From: Sphingobium sp.
Lineage (GTDB): Bacteria > Pseudomonadota > Alphaproteobacteria > Sphingomonadales > Sphingomonadaceae
Assembly: GCA_009360885.1 (NCBI GenBank)
Contig: SPEL01000003.1
Coordinates: forward strand, 372,001-436,000
Length of the DNA stretch: 64,000 nt
Reading direction: 5' to 3'
Part shown: in pieces, positions 17,255 to 27,075 of the stretch
How the letters are laid out: each line of letters opens with the position of its first letter
How positions within the stretch are numbered: the stretch's first letter is position 1
The notes under the pieces: model-generated
The model's database searches: none
Seen by the model: only the letters and a program-made list of their open reading frames with translations
What the model was told of the DNA's origin: nothing
Position numbers and translations under genes: made by a program

Positions 17255-20200
17255 TTAAGTCATCCCGACTTTCTCCGGACCGTCATAATCCCCTTCTGAA
17301 GCATGCTCTGTACGCTCTGAAAGAGTCTCCATTTCTTTACGCCCGTAACGGGCATAGAGAGTAGGGAGGACGAAGAGTGTCAGCAGTGTCGCAGTTATCA
17401 GGCCGCCAATCACAACCGTTGCCAGCGGCTTCTGAACCTCCGCGCCTGAACCCGTGGCGATCGCCATCGGTACAAATCCGAGGCTTGCAACCAGCGCAGT
17501 CATAACCACTGGTCGTAAACGCATCATAGCGCCTGCATAAGCGGCTTCGGCTCTCTTCATCCCATTAGCCATAAGCTCCTGAATTGAGGTCACCATTACG
17601 AGACCATTCAAGACCGCGATGCCGGACAAGGCGATGAAACCCACAGCCGCTGAGATAGAAAAGGGCATGCCACGAAGTGCCAGTGCCGTAACGCCACCCA
17701 CTAGCGCAAGTGGAACACCTGTGAACACGATCAATGCATCCCGGACACTTCCCAAGGCACCGTAGAGCAGCAATATGATGAGTGCAAAACAGGCTGGCAC
17801 CACCAACATCAGGCGTTCGCTGGCAGAACGCAAGTTCTCGAACTGGCCGCCCCAGTCGAGATATTGACCGGCAGAAAGGCGAACTTCGCTGCCAATCATA
17901 GTCTGTGCATCAGCGACAACGCTAGCGACGTCGCGCCCACGCACATTAGCCTGCACCACAACGCGCCTCTTGCCATTTTCGCGGCTGATTTGATTAGGCC
18001 CATCAGTAATTCCAATGTCTGCCACGCTTTGCAGTGGTACAAAACCACCATTGGGAAGCGGAACAGGCAATTGGGCAAGGGTTTGAAGATCGGCCCGCGC
18101 CGCGTCAGCCAAACGGATGGTAACAAAGAAACGCCGGTCCCCTTCAAAAATCATGCCTGCGTTTCGACCACCAATGGCGGCAGATACGGTATCCTGAACT
18201 GTCTGCGCGGATACCCCCATACGTGACATAACATCGCGGTTCGGCCGAATATCGAGCATCGGCAGGCCCTGGGTCTGCTCTACGCGCACATCAGCCGCGC
18301 CTTCGGTCTTACGCAGGATTGCCGCTATTTTATTGGCGGTAGCGTTCATGGCGTCGAAATCGTCACCATATACCTTGACTGCAACGTCTCCGCGCACGCC
18401 CGCAATCAATTCATTGAACCGCATCTGGATGGGCTGGCTGATCTCAAACGCGCCACCGGGTAAGCCCTCCAGTATTTTTTCAACTTTGCTTACCAATTCC
18501 GCCTTGGACAATCCGCTATCAGGCCATTGATCCCTTGGTTTCATAATGATGAAGGTATCAGAGATATTAGGGGGCATTGGATCAGACGCCAGTTCCGCAG
18601 TACCGGTTTTCGAAAACACGAACTGTACTTCCGGTAATTGCGCGACGGCCTTCTCTATCCGGGCCTGCATTGCCTGGCTCTGATCCACCGATGTTCCAGG
18701 CACCCGCAGAACCTGTGCGGTGAGATCACCTTCGTCGAGTTGAGGTAGAAACTCCTGACCAAGAAAGGAAAATGTCAAAATCGCCGCGAGAAAAGCACCA
18801 ACACCAACACCCATGGTGAGCGTCGGGCGTTTCATGGCTTTATCAAGGCTTGGCTCATATTTGCGTTTCAGCCATGACATGATCCGACCTTCCTTCTCCT
18901 CCACTGGTTTCGACAACCAGATGGCCAGCAGAGCGGGTACGAAGGTGATCGAAAGCACGAAAGCACTGACCAGAGCCATGATGACAGTGAGCGCCATCGG
19001 TGAGAAGGTCTTGCCTTCAACGCCCGTCAATGTGAGCATCGGAGCGTAGACCAGAATGATGATCGCCTGACCAAAGACGCTAGGACGGATCATCTCTCGA
19101 GCCGCACGAACAACGGATTCAAGCCTTTCTTCAAGCGAAAGATTGCGCCCCATATGATGCTGGCGCTCTGCGATACGTCGAAGAGCATTTTCTACGATAA
19201 TGACCGCACCATCAACAATGAGACCGAAATCGAGGGCTCCCAGACTCATGAGATTGGCAGAAACCCCGCCTTTCAGCATGCCAAAGCTGGTCATCAACAT
19301 GGTAATCGGAATTACCAGTGCGGCGATCAGCGCAGCCCGGAAATTCCCAAGCAACAGGAAGAGAACGACAATAACCAGCAGCGCACCTTCGGTAAGATTC
19401 TTCGCTACGGTCTTAATAGTCGAATTAACTAGTGCCGTACGATCAAGTACCGGCTGAATAACAACGTCAGTTGGCAGCGAAGCATTAATCGTATCGAGCC
19501 GCTCGGAAACGGCCGACGCTACAGTGCGACTATTCTCACCAATCCGCATGATTGCGGTGCCGACGACAACTTCCTTACCGTTCTCGGATGCTGAACCATA
19601 GCGAATAGCCTGCCCAAGGCGTACCTGAGCTACCTGATCTAAACGTATCGGTGTTCCTTCACGGGTTGCAATTATGGTACCCGCCAGTTCGTTTACATTG
19701 CGAATACGCGCATCCGATCGAACGGCAAGACCTTCACCCCCACGATCAACAACCCCAGCACCCACGCCAGCATTATTGTCTTCAAGCGCACGGGCGAGAT
19801 CTGTCATATTTAGCCCCAGAGCCGCAAGCTGCTGGACATCAGGAATGACCTGAAACTGTTTAACGTAACCGCCGATAGAATCCACACCGGCAAGGCCGGG
19901 TGTATTTTTAAGTAATGGTGAAACAATCCAGTCTTGCGCAGTCCTCAGATAAGTTGCCTGATCAGCTTCGCTAACCAAACGATCCCCCTCTGGTGTTATG
20001 TAGCTGCCATCAGGCTGCATACCGGGTTCTCCCGGCTTGTGCTTGTCCTCCTTGCGGTGCTGGAAATGGACGGTCCACATATAGACTTCGCCGAGACCTG
20101 TCGCGATCGGTCCCATAGTCGGAACGGCTCCGTCAGGAAGATTTTCCTCGGCTACCTTCAGCCTTTCAGAGACTTGCTGGCGTGCGAAATAAATATCAGT

Positions 20201-20500
20201 AGATTCACTAAAAACAGCCGTTACCTGAGCAAAACCATTTCGACTAAGCGAACGGGTATATTCAAGACCGGGAACCCCTGCGAGTGCTGTTTCGATCGGA
20301 AAAGCTATTTGTTTTTCAACCAGTTCAGGCGACAGAGCAGGTGCGCTAATGTTCACCTGCACCTGATTATTGGTGATATCAGGAACAGCATCAATAGGCA
20401 GGCGACTAATTGCCCACCCTCCGATGGCCATGGCGATAAGCGTCATAAGCAACACGAACCAGCGTCGCTCGACAGAAAATGTGACGATGCGATCAATCAT
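17255..20500 (-). CDS. czcA: CzcA-type heavy-metal RND efflux pump
   Basis: A 1081-aa inner-membrane proton-driven pump of the HME-RND family. It has the usual start (DRIVTFSVERRWFVLLMT), 12 membrane segments with two large periplasmic loops, and the TM4 motif DFGLIVDGAVIIVEN whose two Asp and one Glu are typical of Zn/Co/Cd exporters (HME1 type) rather than Cu/Ag. It forms a tripartite pump with the adaptor CzcB and outer-membrane CzcC encoded directly upstream. A 3' fragment of a homologous gene occurs at 60.3-60.7 kb. Confidence 0.93.
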   Translation of the reverse strand: MIDRIVTFSVERRWFVLLMTLIAMAIGGWAISRLPIDAVPDITNNQVQVNISAPALSPELVEKQIAFPIETALAGVPGLEYTRSLSRNGFAQVTAVFSESTDIYFARQQVSERLKVAEENLPDGAVPTMGPIATGLGEVYMWTVHFQHRKEDKHKPGEPGMQPDGSYITPEGDRLVSEADQATYLRTAQDWIVSPLLKNTPGLAGVDSIGGYVKQFQVIPDVQQLAALGLNMTDLARALEDNNAGVGAGVVDRGGEGLAVRSDARIRNVNELAGTIIATREGTPIRLDQVAQVRLGQAIRYGSASENGKEVVVGTAIMRIGENSRTVASAVSERLDTINASLPTDVVIQPVLDRTALVNSTIKTVAKNLTEGALLVIVVLFLLLGNFRAALIAALVIPITMLMTSFGMLKGGVSANLMSLGALDFGLIVDGAVIIVENALRRIAERQHHMGRNLSLEERLESVVRAAREMIRPSVFGQAIIILVYAPMLTLTGVEGKTFSPMALTVIMALVSAFVLSITFVPALLAIWLSKPVEEKEGRIMSWLKRKYEPSLDKAMKRPTLTMGVGVGAFLAAILTFSFLGQEFLPQLDEGDLTAQVLRVPGTSVDQSQAMQARIEKAVAQLPEVQFVFSKTGTAELASDPMPPNISDTFIIMKPRDQWPDSGLSKAELVSKVEKILEGLPGGAFEISQPIQMRFNELIAGVRGDVAVKVYGDDFDAMNATANKIAAILRKTEGAADVRVEQTQGLPMLDIRPNRDVMSRMGVSAQTVQDTVSAAIGGRNAGMIFEGDRRFFVTIRLADAARADLQTLAQLPVPLPNGGFVPLQSVADIGITDGPNQISRENGKRRVVVQANVRGRDVASVVADAQTMIGSEVRLSAGQYLDWGGQFENLRSASERLMLVVPACFALIILLLYGALGSVRDALIVFTGVPLALVGGVTALALRGMPFSISAAVGFIALSGIAVLNGLVMVTSIQELMANGMKRAEAAYAGAMMRLRPVVMTALVASLGFVPMAIATGSGAEVQKPLATVVIGGLITATLLTLFVLPTLYARYGRKEMETLSERTEHASEGDYDGPEKVGMT

Positions 20501-20502
20501 GA

Positions 20503-21666
20503 TTAATGTCCATGCTCCGCCTCGCCCTTACCGAGCTCAGCCTTAAGGGTGAAACTGTTGAGGCCAGCGAGTTGCTCATCGCCCTTGAGCCCTGACGTTA
20601 CGACGACGTCGTTACCGCTCGGGCTACCAAGGGTAACAACAACTGCCTGAAAGCCGTGATCCGTTCGGACAAACACCGTGGGCTGACCTTCGACTGTTTG
20701 CACCGCAGCTTGCGGCACCAAGACTGACGCCTTGCCTGCGCCACCGGCCAGACGGATAGAAGCCGTCACGGGTTCACCCACACGCCATTGCCCGGAGACA
20801 TTGTCAATAATCGCGATTACAGTCGCAAGACGCGTCGTTTCATCAAGAACTGGTGAAACAAAATCCACGCGTGCCACCGACTTACGTGAACCAGAAACTA
20901 CCTCGATTTCCGATCCCGGTTTTACCTTGCCTGCATCAGCAGGCGAGAGCGAAAGCGTGACTGCGACGCGCCTTAAATCTGCAACCCGGAACAGTTCCGC
21001 ATCTGCCGCAACAGTTTGCCCCAATGTCACGCTACGGGACACGACTTGGCCAGCCAGCGGCGCATTGATCGCAATACGATTGAGTGTGCCTCCTCTTCCC
21101 CCCGCTGCCGAAACCTGCTGTTGTGCAAGGCGCAGCGCAATTCTAGCCTCTGCCGAAGCCGTTCTGGCTGTGATCAGATCCTGTTCAGCCGAAACTTTTT
21201 GATCGAATAGTCTTTGCTCACGCCGCAGATTGGTTTCAGCAAGCGACAACCTTGCACGAGCAGCCTCAATCTCAGCATTAAGAGATGCGGCCTCGCGGCT
21301 TTCGATAATAGCAAGTGCCTGCCCGCGCCCGACTGATTGACCCAGATTGCGTGTTAACGATACCACCCGGCCACCAATGGCAGCGGATACGACCTGCATT
21401 CCTTGGGGGTCACCTCCGATGGTCGCGGGCAATGTCAACATACCACCACCGCTGCGAACAGCGCGAACCATCTCTATTCCTGCAGCCTTTATCTGCTCGG
21501 CACTGAGATCAATTTCGCCTTCTTTTTCCTCGTGTCCTCCTTCACTGGCATCTGCTGCGTTATTAGCATCTGTACTATTTCCTGTTGCAATATCTCCGCC
21601 AGAGCAGCCTGCTATCAGCAACACCCCAAGCGAGAGGGGCAAAGCCGCCTTGATATATATTTTCAT
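20503..21666 (-). CDS. czcB: CzcB-type periplasmic adaptor
   Basis: About 387 aa: a lipoprotein-type signal (SLGVLLIAGCSGGD), an acidic, His-containing segment (GGHEEKEGEIDLS), then the membrane-fusion-protein body with a coiled-coil hairpin (INAEIEAARARLSLAETNLRREQ) and beta-barrel parts, ending in a His-containing tail (GEAEHGH). The ATG at 21666 (MKIYIKAALPLSL) gives the normal signal; an upstream ATG (21696) lies inside czcC. It links CzcA and CzcC. The gap to czcA is 2 nt. Confidence 0.9.
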   Translation of the reverse strand: MKIYIKAALPLSLGVLLIAGCSGGDIATGNSTDANNAADASEGGHEEKEGEIDLSAEQIKAAGIEMVRAVRSGGGMLTLPATIGGDPQGMQVVSAAIGGRVVSLTRNLGQSVGRGQALAIIESREAASLNAEIEAARARLSLAETNLRREQRLFDQKVSAEQDLITARTASAEARIALRLAQQQVSAAGGRGGTLNRIAINAPLAGQVVSRSVTLGQTVAADAELFRVADLRRVAVTLSLSPADAGKVKPGSEIEVVSGSRKSVARVDFVSPVLDETTRLATVIAIIDNVSGQWRVGEPVTASIRLAGGAGKASVLVPQAAVQTVEGQPTVFVRTDHGFQAVVVTLGSPSGNDVVVTSGLKGDEQLAGLNSFTLKAELGKGEAEHGH

Positions 21667-21670
21667 TGGA

Positions 21671-22933
21671 TTAATTCCCTTGAGTATCAGGTGCACGCGC
21701 AGTCAGCCGTTCAAGCTGTGCCTGAGTGTTGTGATATGTAAGAAGGGCATCAACTGCAGAGATCTGCGTCTCGGCCAGAGTCCTTTCTGCGTCGAGCAGC
21801 TCAAGCTGACTGAACTTACCCTCTCGATATCCGATGCGAGCGATACGAGCAGTTTCTTCTGCTGCGGCCAGTGCAGGTCCTTTGGCCGTAACAGCCGATG
21901 TTGCGGCGTTTGCTGCCTCAGCTTGAGCCCGCGCGATTGCTTGATCGACTTCCAGCACAGTCACACGCTTTTGAGCATCGGCACGTAGGCGCTCCGATGA
22001 TGCCTGCGCAACAGCTGCCTTGCCATTGTTAAACAGCGGAAAAGGGATGGTTAGGCTAATGACTGCCGCCGTATCTCCGGTATCTCGGAAATAGCGCGCT
22101 CCTGCCCCTGCAGTGAGATCGGGGACACGTTGCGCCCGGGCGAGCCGCACACCAGCATCAGCGACTGCCAAATCTGCTTCCGCCGCTGCCATGGCCAACG
22201 TATTGGCAGTCTCAATCTCTTGCAAAGGACCATAAACCGATTGAACTGAAGAAAACCAACCGATGTCGAGGTCGCCTGTAAATGATTGCCCGATGATCTT
22301 TGACAAAGAGAAGCGAGACACCTGAACAAGTCGTTCAGTACGCTCAACCTCAGCAACAGCATTGATCCGCGCCACATCCGCCCGCTGAATCTCGATAGGA
22401 GACGCCCGCCCAGCCTCAACTCGTACACGGGCAGCTCTTAGTCCTTCCGTTGCAATTCCGGCCTGATACTGAACGGTTGCGAGCCTTTGCTGTGCCGCAG
22501 CAGCCTCAGAATATGTTTGAATCACAGAATAGCGCAGGTCCGCCTGCATTATGGCTGCCTGTATGGCCGCCCGACGCGACTGGGCGTCCGCGACACCAAT
22601 TCTTGCCGCGCGCTTACCTCCGAGTTCAATAGGCAGAGAGACGCTGGTAGTAGCTTCCATATTGCGTGCTCCCTTATAAGGACCGCTTCCGGCAACGTTC
22701 TCCGTATCTATAGAAATCTGCGGGTTGGGGCGGAGTCCAGCAATAGTTCTACCGGCAGCAGCAACACTTATGCCTGCTTGTGCTACCTCCAGTTGCGGCG
22801 CCGAAGCTCCAGCCATAGAAAGAGCCTGTTCAAGGCTGAGAGTACCGCGCGCCTCCACAGACAGCGCGGTTTGCGCCTGAGCGATAGCCGCACAGGACGT
22901 CACGGCCAACACAGCCGCGATTAATCGTTTCAT
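21671..22933 (-). CDS. czcC: CzcC-type outer-membrane efflux protein (TolC family)
   Basis: A 420-aa protein with a signal peptide (AVLAVTSCAAIAQAQ) and the two TolC/OEP repeats (residues about 30-215 and 235-410), rich in Ala and long helices. It forms the outer-membrane exit channel of the Czc pump. It precedes czcB by a few nt and belongs to the same minus-strand operon as the CzcI-like gene. Confidence 0.9.
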   Translation of the reverse strand: MKRLIAAVLAVTSCAAIAQAQTALSVEARGTLSLEQALSMAGASAPQLEVAQAGISVAAAGRTIAGLRPNPQISIDTENVAGSGPYKGARNMEATTSVSLPIELGGKRAARIGVADAQSRRAAIQAAIMQADLRYSVIQTYSEAAAAQQRLATVQYQAGIATEGLRAARVRVEAGRASPIEIQRADVARINAVAEVERTERLVQVSRFSLSKIIGQSFTGDLDIGWFSSVQSVYGPLQEIETANTLAMAAAEADLAVADAGVRLARAQRVPDLTAGAGARYFRDTGDTAAVISLTIPFPLFNNGKAAVAQASSERLRADAQKRVTVLEVDQAIARAQAEAANAATSAVTAKGPALAAAEETARIARIGYREGKFSQLELLDAERTLAETQISAVDALLTYHNTQAQLERLTARAPDTQGN

Positions 22934-23009
22934 GATGGTAATCCCGATACAAAATGCGTGACTGCAACTGCCGAATTAACGTCAGAACTGCAGAAGCGTT
23001 ACGATCCGA

Positions 23010-23336
23010 TCAGGCAATAGGAGGGCGTAAATCCAGCCCAAAGATTTGAAATATTGGAAAATCTATAGCCGCACGGGCATAGGACGCAGAATCAAGGTTT
23101 ATCAAACCCCCGCCAACAACCATTGCATTCAAAGAGGACAGAGAATGATGGCAGCCATGATGATGTGAAACAGCTTTTTCTGTATCACCCGGCGCAGATT
23201 CTTCATTCTGCTCCGGGTGCACTTCGCCCGAGCATTCTAATCCAGCGAAGTTTGGAACCTCCCGCGCATGAACGAGGGTAGACGTCATAAGCGACGCCAC
23301 CAAAATCCATAGAAACAGGAATTTTTTCCGTAGCAT
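23010..23336 (-). CDS. CzcI-like His-rich periplasmic protein
   Basis: About 108 aa, taken from MLRKKFLFLWILVASL; this gives a signal peptide cleaved after LVHA. The mature part has a Cys (LECSGEVHPEQ), an acidic stretch and a His/Cys cluster (SHHHGCHHS), and ends GLDLRPPIA. Small proteins with this layout head czcCBA operons (CzcI and related DUF2946-like proteins) and are thought to sense or buffer periplasmic metal. The frame is open 16 codons further upstream but that part is not signal-like. Similarity to CzcI is by layout only. Confidence 0.6.
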   Translation of the reverse strand: MLRKKFLFLWILVASLMTSTLVHAREVPNFAGLECSGEVHPEQNEESAPGDTEKAVSHHHGCHHSLSSLNAMVVGGGLINLDSASYARAAIDFPIFQIFGLDLRPPIA

Positions 23337-23841
23337 GGTAACACTGTTAGCAGATTCGCATAAATTTGTCATGAAAAATTGCAACCAACTTATTTTAAAA
23401 CTCGCTAAAAGACTTTCTTGTGAGCATGTTTTCCATTCATCATTATCGCCTTACTGACATAAAATCATTTAATCTTTATGTGCTCTCAAATTTCAAACGT
23501 ATTTAACGCCCCTGATTTTGTTGGAAGCTCTACTTCTTGAGTAAAGAGAACCGATATTGAGTAAGACAACAAACAAATGTGCGACTGATGTTCGATAAGA
23601 CGATATCGACACCTTACTAGTACAACATTAGAATCTGTCGTTCCCATGGCGATCCCTATCTTCCGGAATGAGGCGCCCCCTACCTCGGCTAATTCCATCT
23701 CTTTGCCGATAGCATCGGCTACTTAATGACGGTCAATTCAAATCACAATCATGTGGCCAAGGCCGTACAACCGACGAGCGCGATCTTCCCGACCTCTCTG
23801 ATGGCATACCCAGAACGAAAGGGCTGATCATCTGCCACCTG
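23337..23841. other. Intergenic region upstream of the czc operon
   Basis: About 500 bp without a convincing gene. It must hold the promoter of the czcI-CBA transcript (minus strand) and the 3' end of the CDF gene. The part from 23380 to 23640 is AT-rich. A 70-residue open frame on the minus strand at 23486-23698 has no recognisable features. Confidence 0.4.
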
Positions 23842-24492
23842 TCATTTCAGAGCTTTATTCTGCAAAGGATGCGCCTGCCGCCAAGCAGGAATGGCTTCCG
23901 CAAGAACGCGCCATGCTGAGCGAAGGAAGATGAGCGCAATGATCGATCCGACCACGATATCTGGCCACGCAGCACCAGTTCCACCTACCAATCCAGCCGC
24001 AGCGAGGACGCCGATATTAGAAGCAACATCGTTACGCGAGCACTCGAAGGTACTCGACATATTCACGTTGACTGTGCGGAAGCGCCAAAGCATTGCGAGA
24101 CAAATGAGGTTCGCGACCAACGCCATGCTACCAAAGGTCAGCATCAGATTCGATGAGGGCGGAACACCATTTACGATCTTGTCAGTAATCTCTATAATTA
24201 CCGCAATACCGAAGACGAGTATAATGCCGCCCTTAGCAATGGCCGCGCCAGCCTCCCAGCGTGCTCCCCGATGCAAGGCATAAAGACTCAGAGCATAGAC
24301 GAAAGCGTCGCCCAACATGTCAACTGAATCGGCCATGAGCGCCGATGAGCGGGCCACCAGCCCACCACCGAACTCGACGACGAACATCGTAAGGTTGATG
24401 AGCATGACGATGATCAGGACGCGGCGCTGGTCCTTCTTGCTCGCCAGTTCAGTAAGGATATTGCCCTTCTTCGAGCAACAGTCATCAACCAT
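23842..24492 (-). CDS. Short CDF-family cation transporter with Cys N-terminus
   Basis: A 216-aa inner-membrane protein. It opens with DDCCSKKG, a paired-Cys site, then six helices with the CDF segment SSALMADSVDMLGDAFVYALSL. Helix 5 reads ECSRNDVASN, with Cys where classical Zn transporters have the His of HxxxD. There is no C-terminal cytoplasmic domain. The gene is divergent from the MerR regulator, and the MerR-type operator/promoter lies directly upstream, so induction by divalent metal is likely. The metal is not known; Zn, Cd or Pb are candidates. Confidence 0.8.
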   Translation of the reverse strand: MVDDCCSKKGNILTELASKKDQRRVLIIVMLINLTMFVVEFGGGLVARSSALMADSVDMLGDAFVYALSLYALHRGARWEAGAAIAKGGIILVFGIAVIIEITDKIVNGVPPSSNLMLTFGSMALVANLICLAMLWRFRTVNVNMSSTFECSRNDVASNIGVLAAAGLVGGTGAAWPDIVVGSIIALIFLRSAWRVLAEAIPAWRQAHPLQNKALK

Positions 24493-24534
24493 AGTTCGAA
24501 ATCCGATTCGTTTCGTTATGGCATGGACTCATGC

Positions 24535-24555
24535 ACCCTAAAGCAACTATAGGGT
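24535..24555 (-). promoter_or_regulatory. MerR-family operator in the CDF gene promoter
   Basis: A 21-bp dyad; on the minus strand ACCCTATAG, TTG, CTTTAGGGT. It matches the ZntR/CadR/PbrR operator pattern. A -35 TTGACC (24558-24553, minus) overlaps it, and a weak -10 follows after the elongated 19-20 bp spacer that MerR proteins correct by DNA distortion. It would drive the CDF gene; the regulator ATG is 5 bp from its other end. Confidence 0.8.
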
Positions 24556-24560
24556 CAAGT

Positions 24561-24953
24561 ATGAAAATTGGCGATCTTGCAAAACTTACCGACACTCGCG
24601 TCGAGACCATCCGTTTTTACGAAAAGGAAGGTCTCATTCCCGTTCCAGGCCGCAATGTCGGAAACTACCGGATTTACGAAGTCGAACACCTCAACCGGTT
24701 ATCGTTCATCCGCCGAGCCCGTGATCTAGGCTTCACGTTGAAACAAGTACGCAAGCTGCTCGCGCTGGCAGATAATATCTCAGGTTCCTGCGGCGAGGTC
24801 GATGCAATCACGGCTGAAAATATTGCTGAGATCAACCAGAAAATTAACGACCTTACTGCGTTGCGGGATCAACTGGTCCTCAGATTGGATTGCTGTGAAG
24901 GCCCGACGATAGCGGATTGCCGCATCATAGAGGCTCTGGCTCCACGCCCATGA
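24561..24953 (+). CDS. MerR-family metal sensor (CadR/ZntR/PbrR-like)
   Basis: About 130 aa. Residues 1-70 form the winged HTH (MKIGDLAKLTDTRVETIRFYEKEGLIP), followed by a dimerisation helix and a C-terminal metal loop. Cys residues near 76 (SCGEVD) and in LDCCEGPTIADC near 110-120 match the pattern of Cd/Pb/Zn sensors. The start at 24561 gives the canonical family N-terminus; the ATG at 24531 would lie within the operator. It is divergent from the CDF transporter. Confidence 0.88.
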   Translation: MKIGDLAKLTDTRVETIRFYEKEGLIPVPGRNVGNYRIYEVEHLNRLSFIRRARDLGFTLKQVRKLLALADNISGSCGEVDAITAENIAEINQKINDLTALRDQLVLRLDCCEGPTIADCRIIEALAPRP

Positions 24954-25059
24954 AGCGATTAAGAGACAGTAACACGCATACCAACCACCGACCGAACCGA
25001 TACAGCTTATCATTGTTTAGTGTATATGGTTGAATTGCCTGGTGTTTGCCGGAGGCAAT

Positions 25060-25970
<911 letters not shown>

Positions 25971-26003
25971 ATGGGTCAGCCGGTCACGAACCGGCTGACC
26001 CAT
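25971..26003 (-). terminator. Strong hairpin over the aldo/keto reductase stop codon
   Basis: A perfect 14-bp stem (left arm 25971-25984, right arm 25990-26003, loop CACGA on +). The stop codon of the aldo/keto reductase lies at the inner end of the left arm. There is no strong U-run on either strand, but stem strength and position suggest 3'-end formation or protection. Confidence 0.55.
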
Positions 26004-26958
26004 TTGCTATGTCGGCAATGCCGCTTACTGTATCGAGACGCGCGATTTGTTCCGTAGAAAGAGTGATATCAGCCGCACCGAGATTACTCTTCGTCTGCTC
26101 CAGCGTGCGGGGGCCGATGATCGGCACCGAGCCATGGCCCATCGCCCATGCAATGGCGATACGATCAGAGCTGGTGCCCAGTTCCTGTGCAATCGCCAAC
26201 ACCGCATCAACCGTCGCTGTGCGCGCTTTGCTATTCTCGTCTTGAAAGACACGGCCACCAAAGCCTTCCTTCCGGCCGGTTTCACCTTTGCGATACTTAC
26301 CGGTCAACACGCCGCCGCCCAGCGGCGACCATGTGACCGGCGCAATCCCCAATGCATGGCATGCGGGAAACAGGTCAGATTCGGGGTCGCGATGCACCAG
26401 ACTGTGCTCAAACTGCGCGGCCGCAATCGGCACCTTGCCCGTCAGTTCCGCCAAAGTAGCTGCGTGCGCAACACGCCACGCCGGGAAATTGGACAAGCCC
26501 GCATAGAGGATTTTGCCCGCGCGTGCGAGATCGTCCAGACCGCGCACGATTTCCTCGGACGGGGTTGCCGTGTCCGGATGATGTACCCAGTAAAGCTCGA
26601 TCCGGTCGGTCTTAAGCCGCTTCAGGCTGGCCTCGACCGAGGCGACCATTGCCTTGCGACTATTCCCTGTGACGAGGCGATTGGGTGCGGCCACCGCGCC
26701 GTTGGCGAACTTCGTCGCCAGCACAAAATCCTCGCGCCGACCTTGCAAAAGCGTACCGACGATCTCCTCCGACTGGCCGAACTGATAGACGTCGGCCGTA
26801 TCGATGAAATTGCCTCCGGCATCGGCATAGGCATCGAAAATCGCACGGGCGGCTTCAGCATCCGCGCCATAGCCCCAACCCGTGCCGAAATTGCCAGTGC
26901 CCAATGCAAGGCGCGAGACCTGAAGGCCAGTACGGCCGAACGTCACATACTCCATCAT
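25984..26958 (-). CDS. Aldo/keto reductase
   Basis: A 324-aa TIM-barrel NADPH-dependent oxidoreductase of the AKR superfamily. The start is MEYVTFGRTGLQVSRLALGTGNFG, and the tetrad appears as Asp in FIDTADVYQFG, Tyr in the same stretch, Lys in LATKFANG and His in YWVHHPD. The C-terminal cofactor part reads GSVPIIGPRTLEQTKSNL. It probably reduces aldehydes or ketones. It is on the same strand as the quinone oxidoreductase, old yellow enzyme and SDR genes, with a 117-bp gap to the next. Confidence 0.9.
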   Translation of the reverse strand: MMEYVTFGRTGLQVSRLALGTGNFGTGWGYGADAEAARAIFDAYADAGGNFIDTADVYQFGQSEEIVGTLLQGRREDFVLATKFANGAVAAPNRLVTGNSRKAMVASVEASLKRLKTDRIELYWVHHPDTATPSEEIVRGLDDLARAGKILYAGLSNFPAWRVAHAATLAELTGKVPIAAAQFEHSLVHRDPESDLFPACHALGIAPVTWSPLGGGVLTGKYRKGETGRKEGFGGRVFQDENSKARTATVDAVLAIAQELGTSSDRIAIAWAMGHGSVPIIGPRTLEQTKSNLGAADITLSTEQIARLDTVSGIADIANGSAGS

Positions 26959-27075
26959 TATATCTCCATGTCGGCCGCTCAGGCGGCGAAAAACTCTTTG
27001 ACCTTCACAATGAAGGCATCCCTTCCCGAAACTCGGTGAGCAAGGTCGCGAGCACTCTCGCTCAGCATCCTACGG

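Noticed and set aside
23486..23698. A 70-residue minus-strand open frame containing GIAMGTTDS, recalling the GxAMGxxxSDVA of P-type ATPases
   Set aside because: Only a few residues agree, the rest does not continue as an ATPase, and no start context is present.
26979..27070. Minus-strand tail SARDLAHRVSGRDAFIVKVK between the aldo/keto reductase and MDR genes
   Set aside because: Protein-like, but under 30 residues with no start of its own; most of the longer frame is the antisense or shifted reading of the MDR gene. Could be a relic, not listed as a gene.
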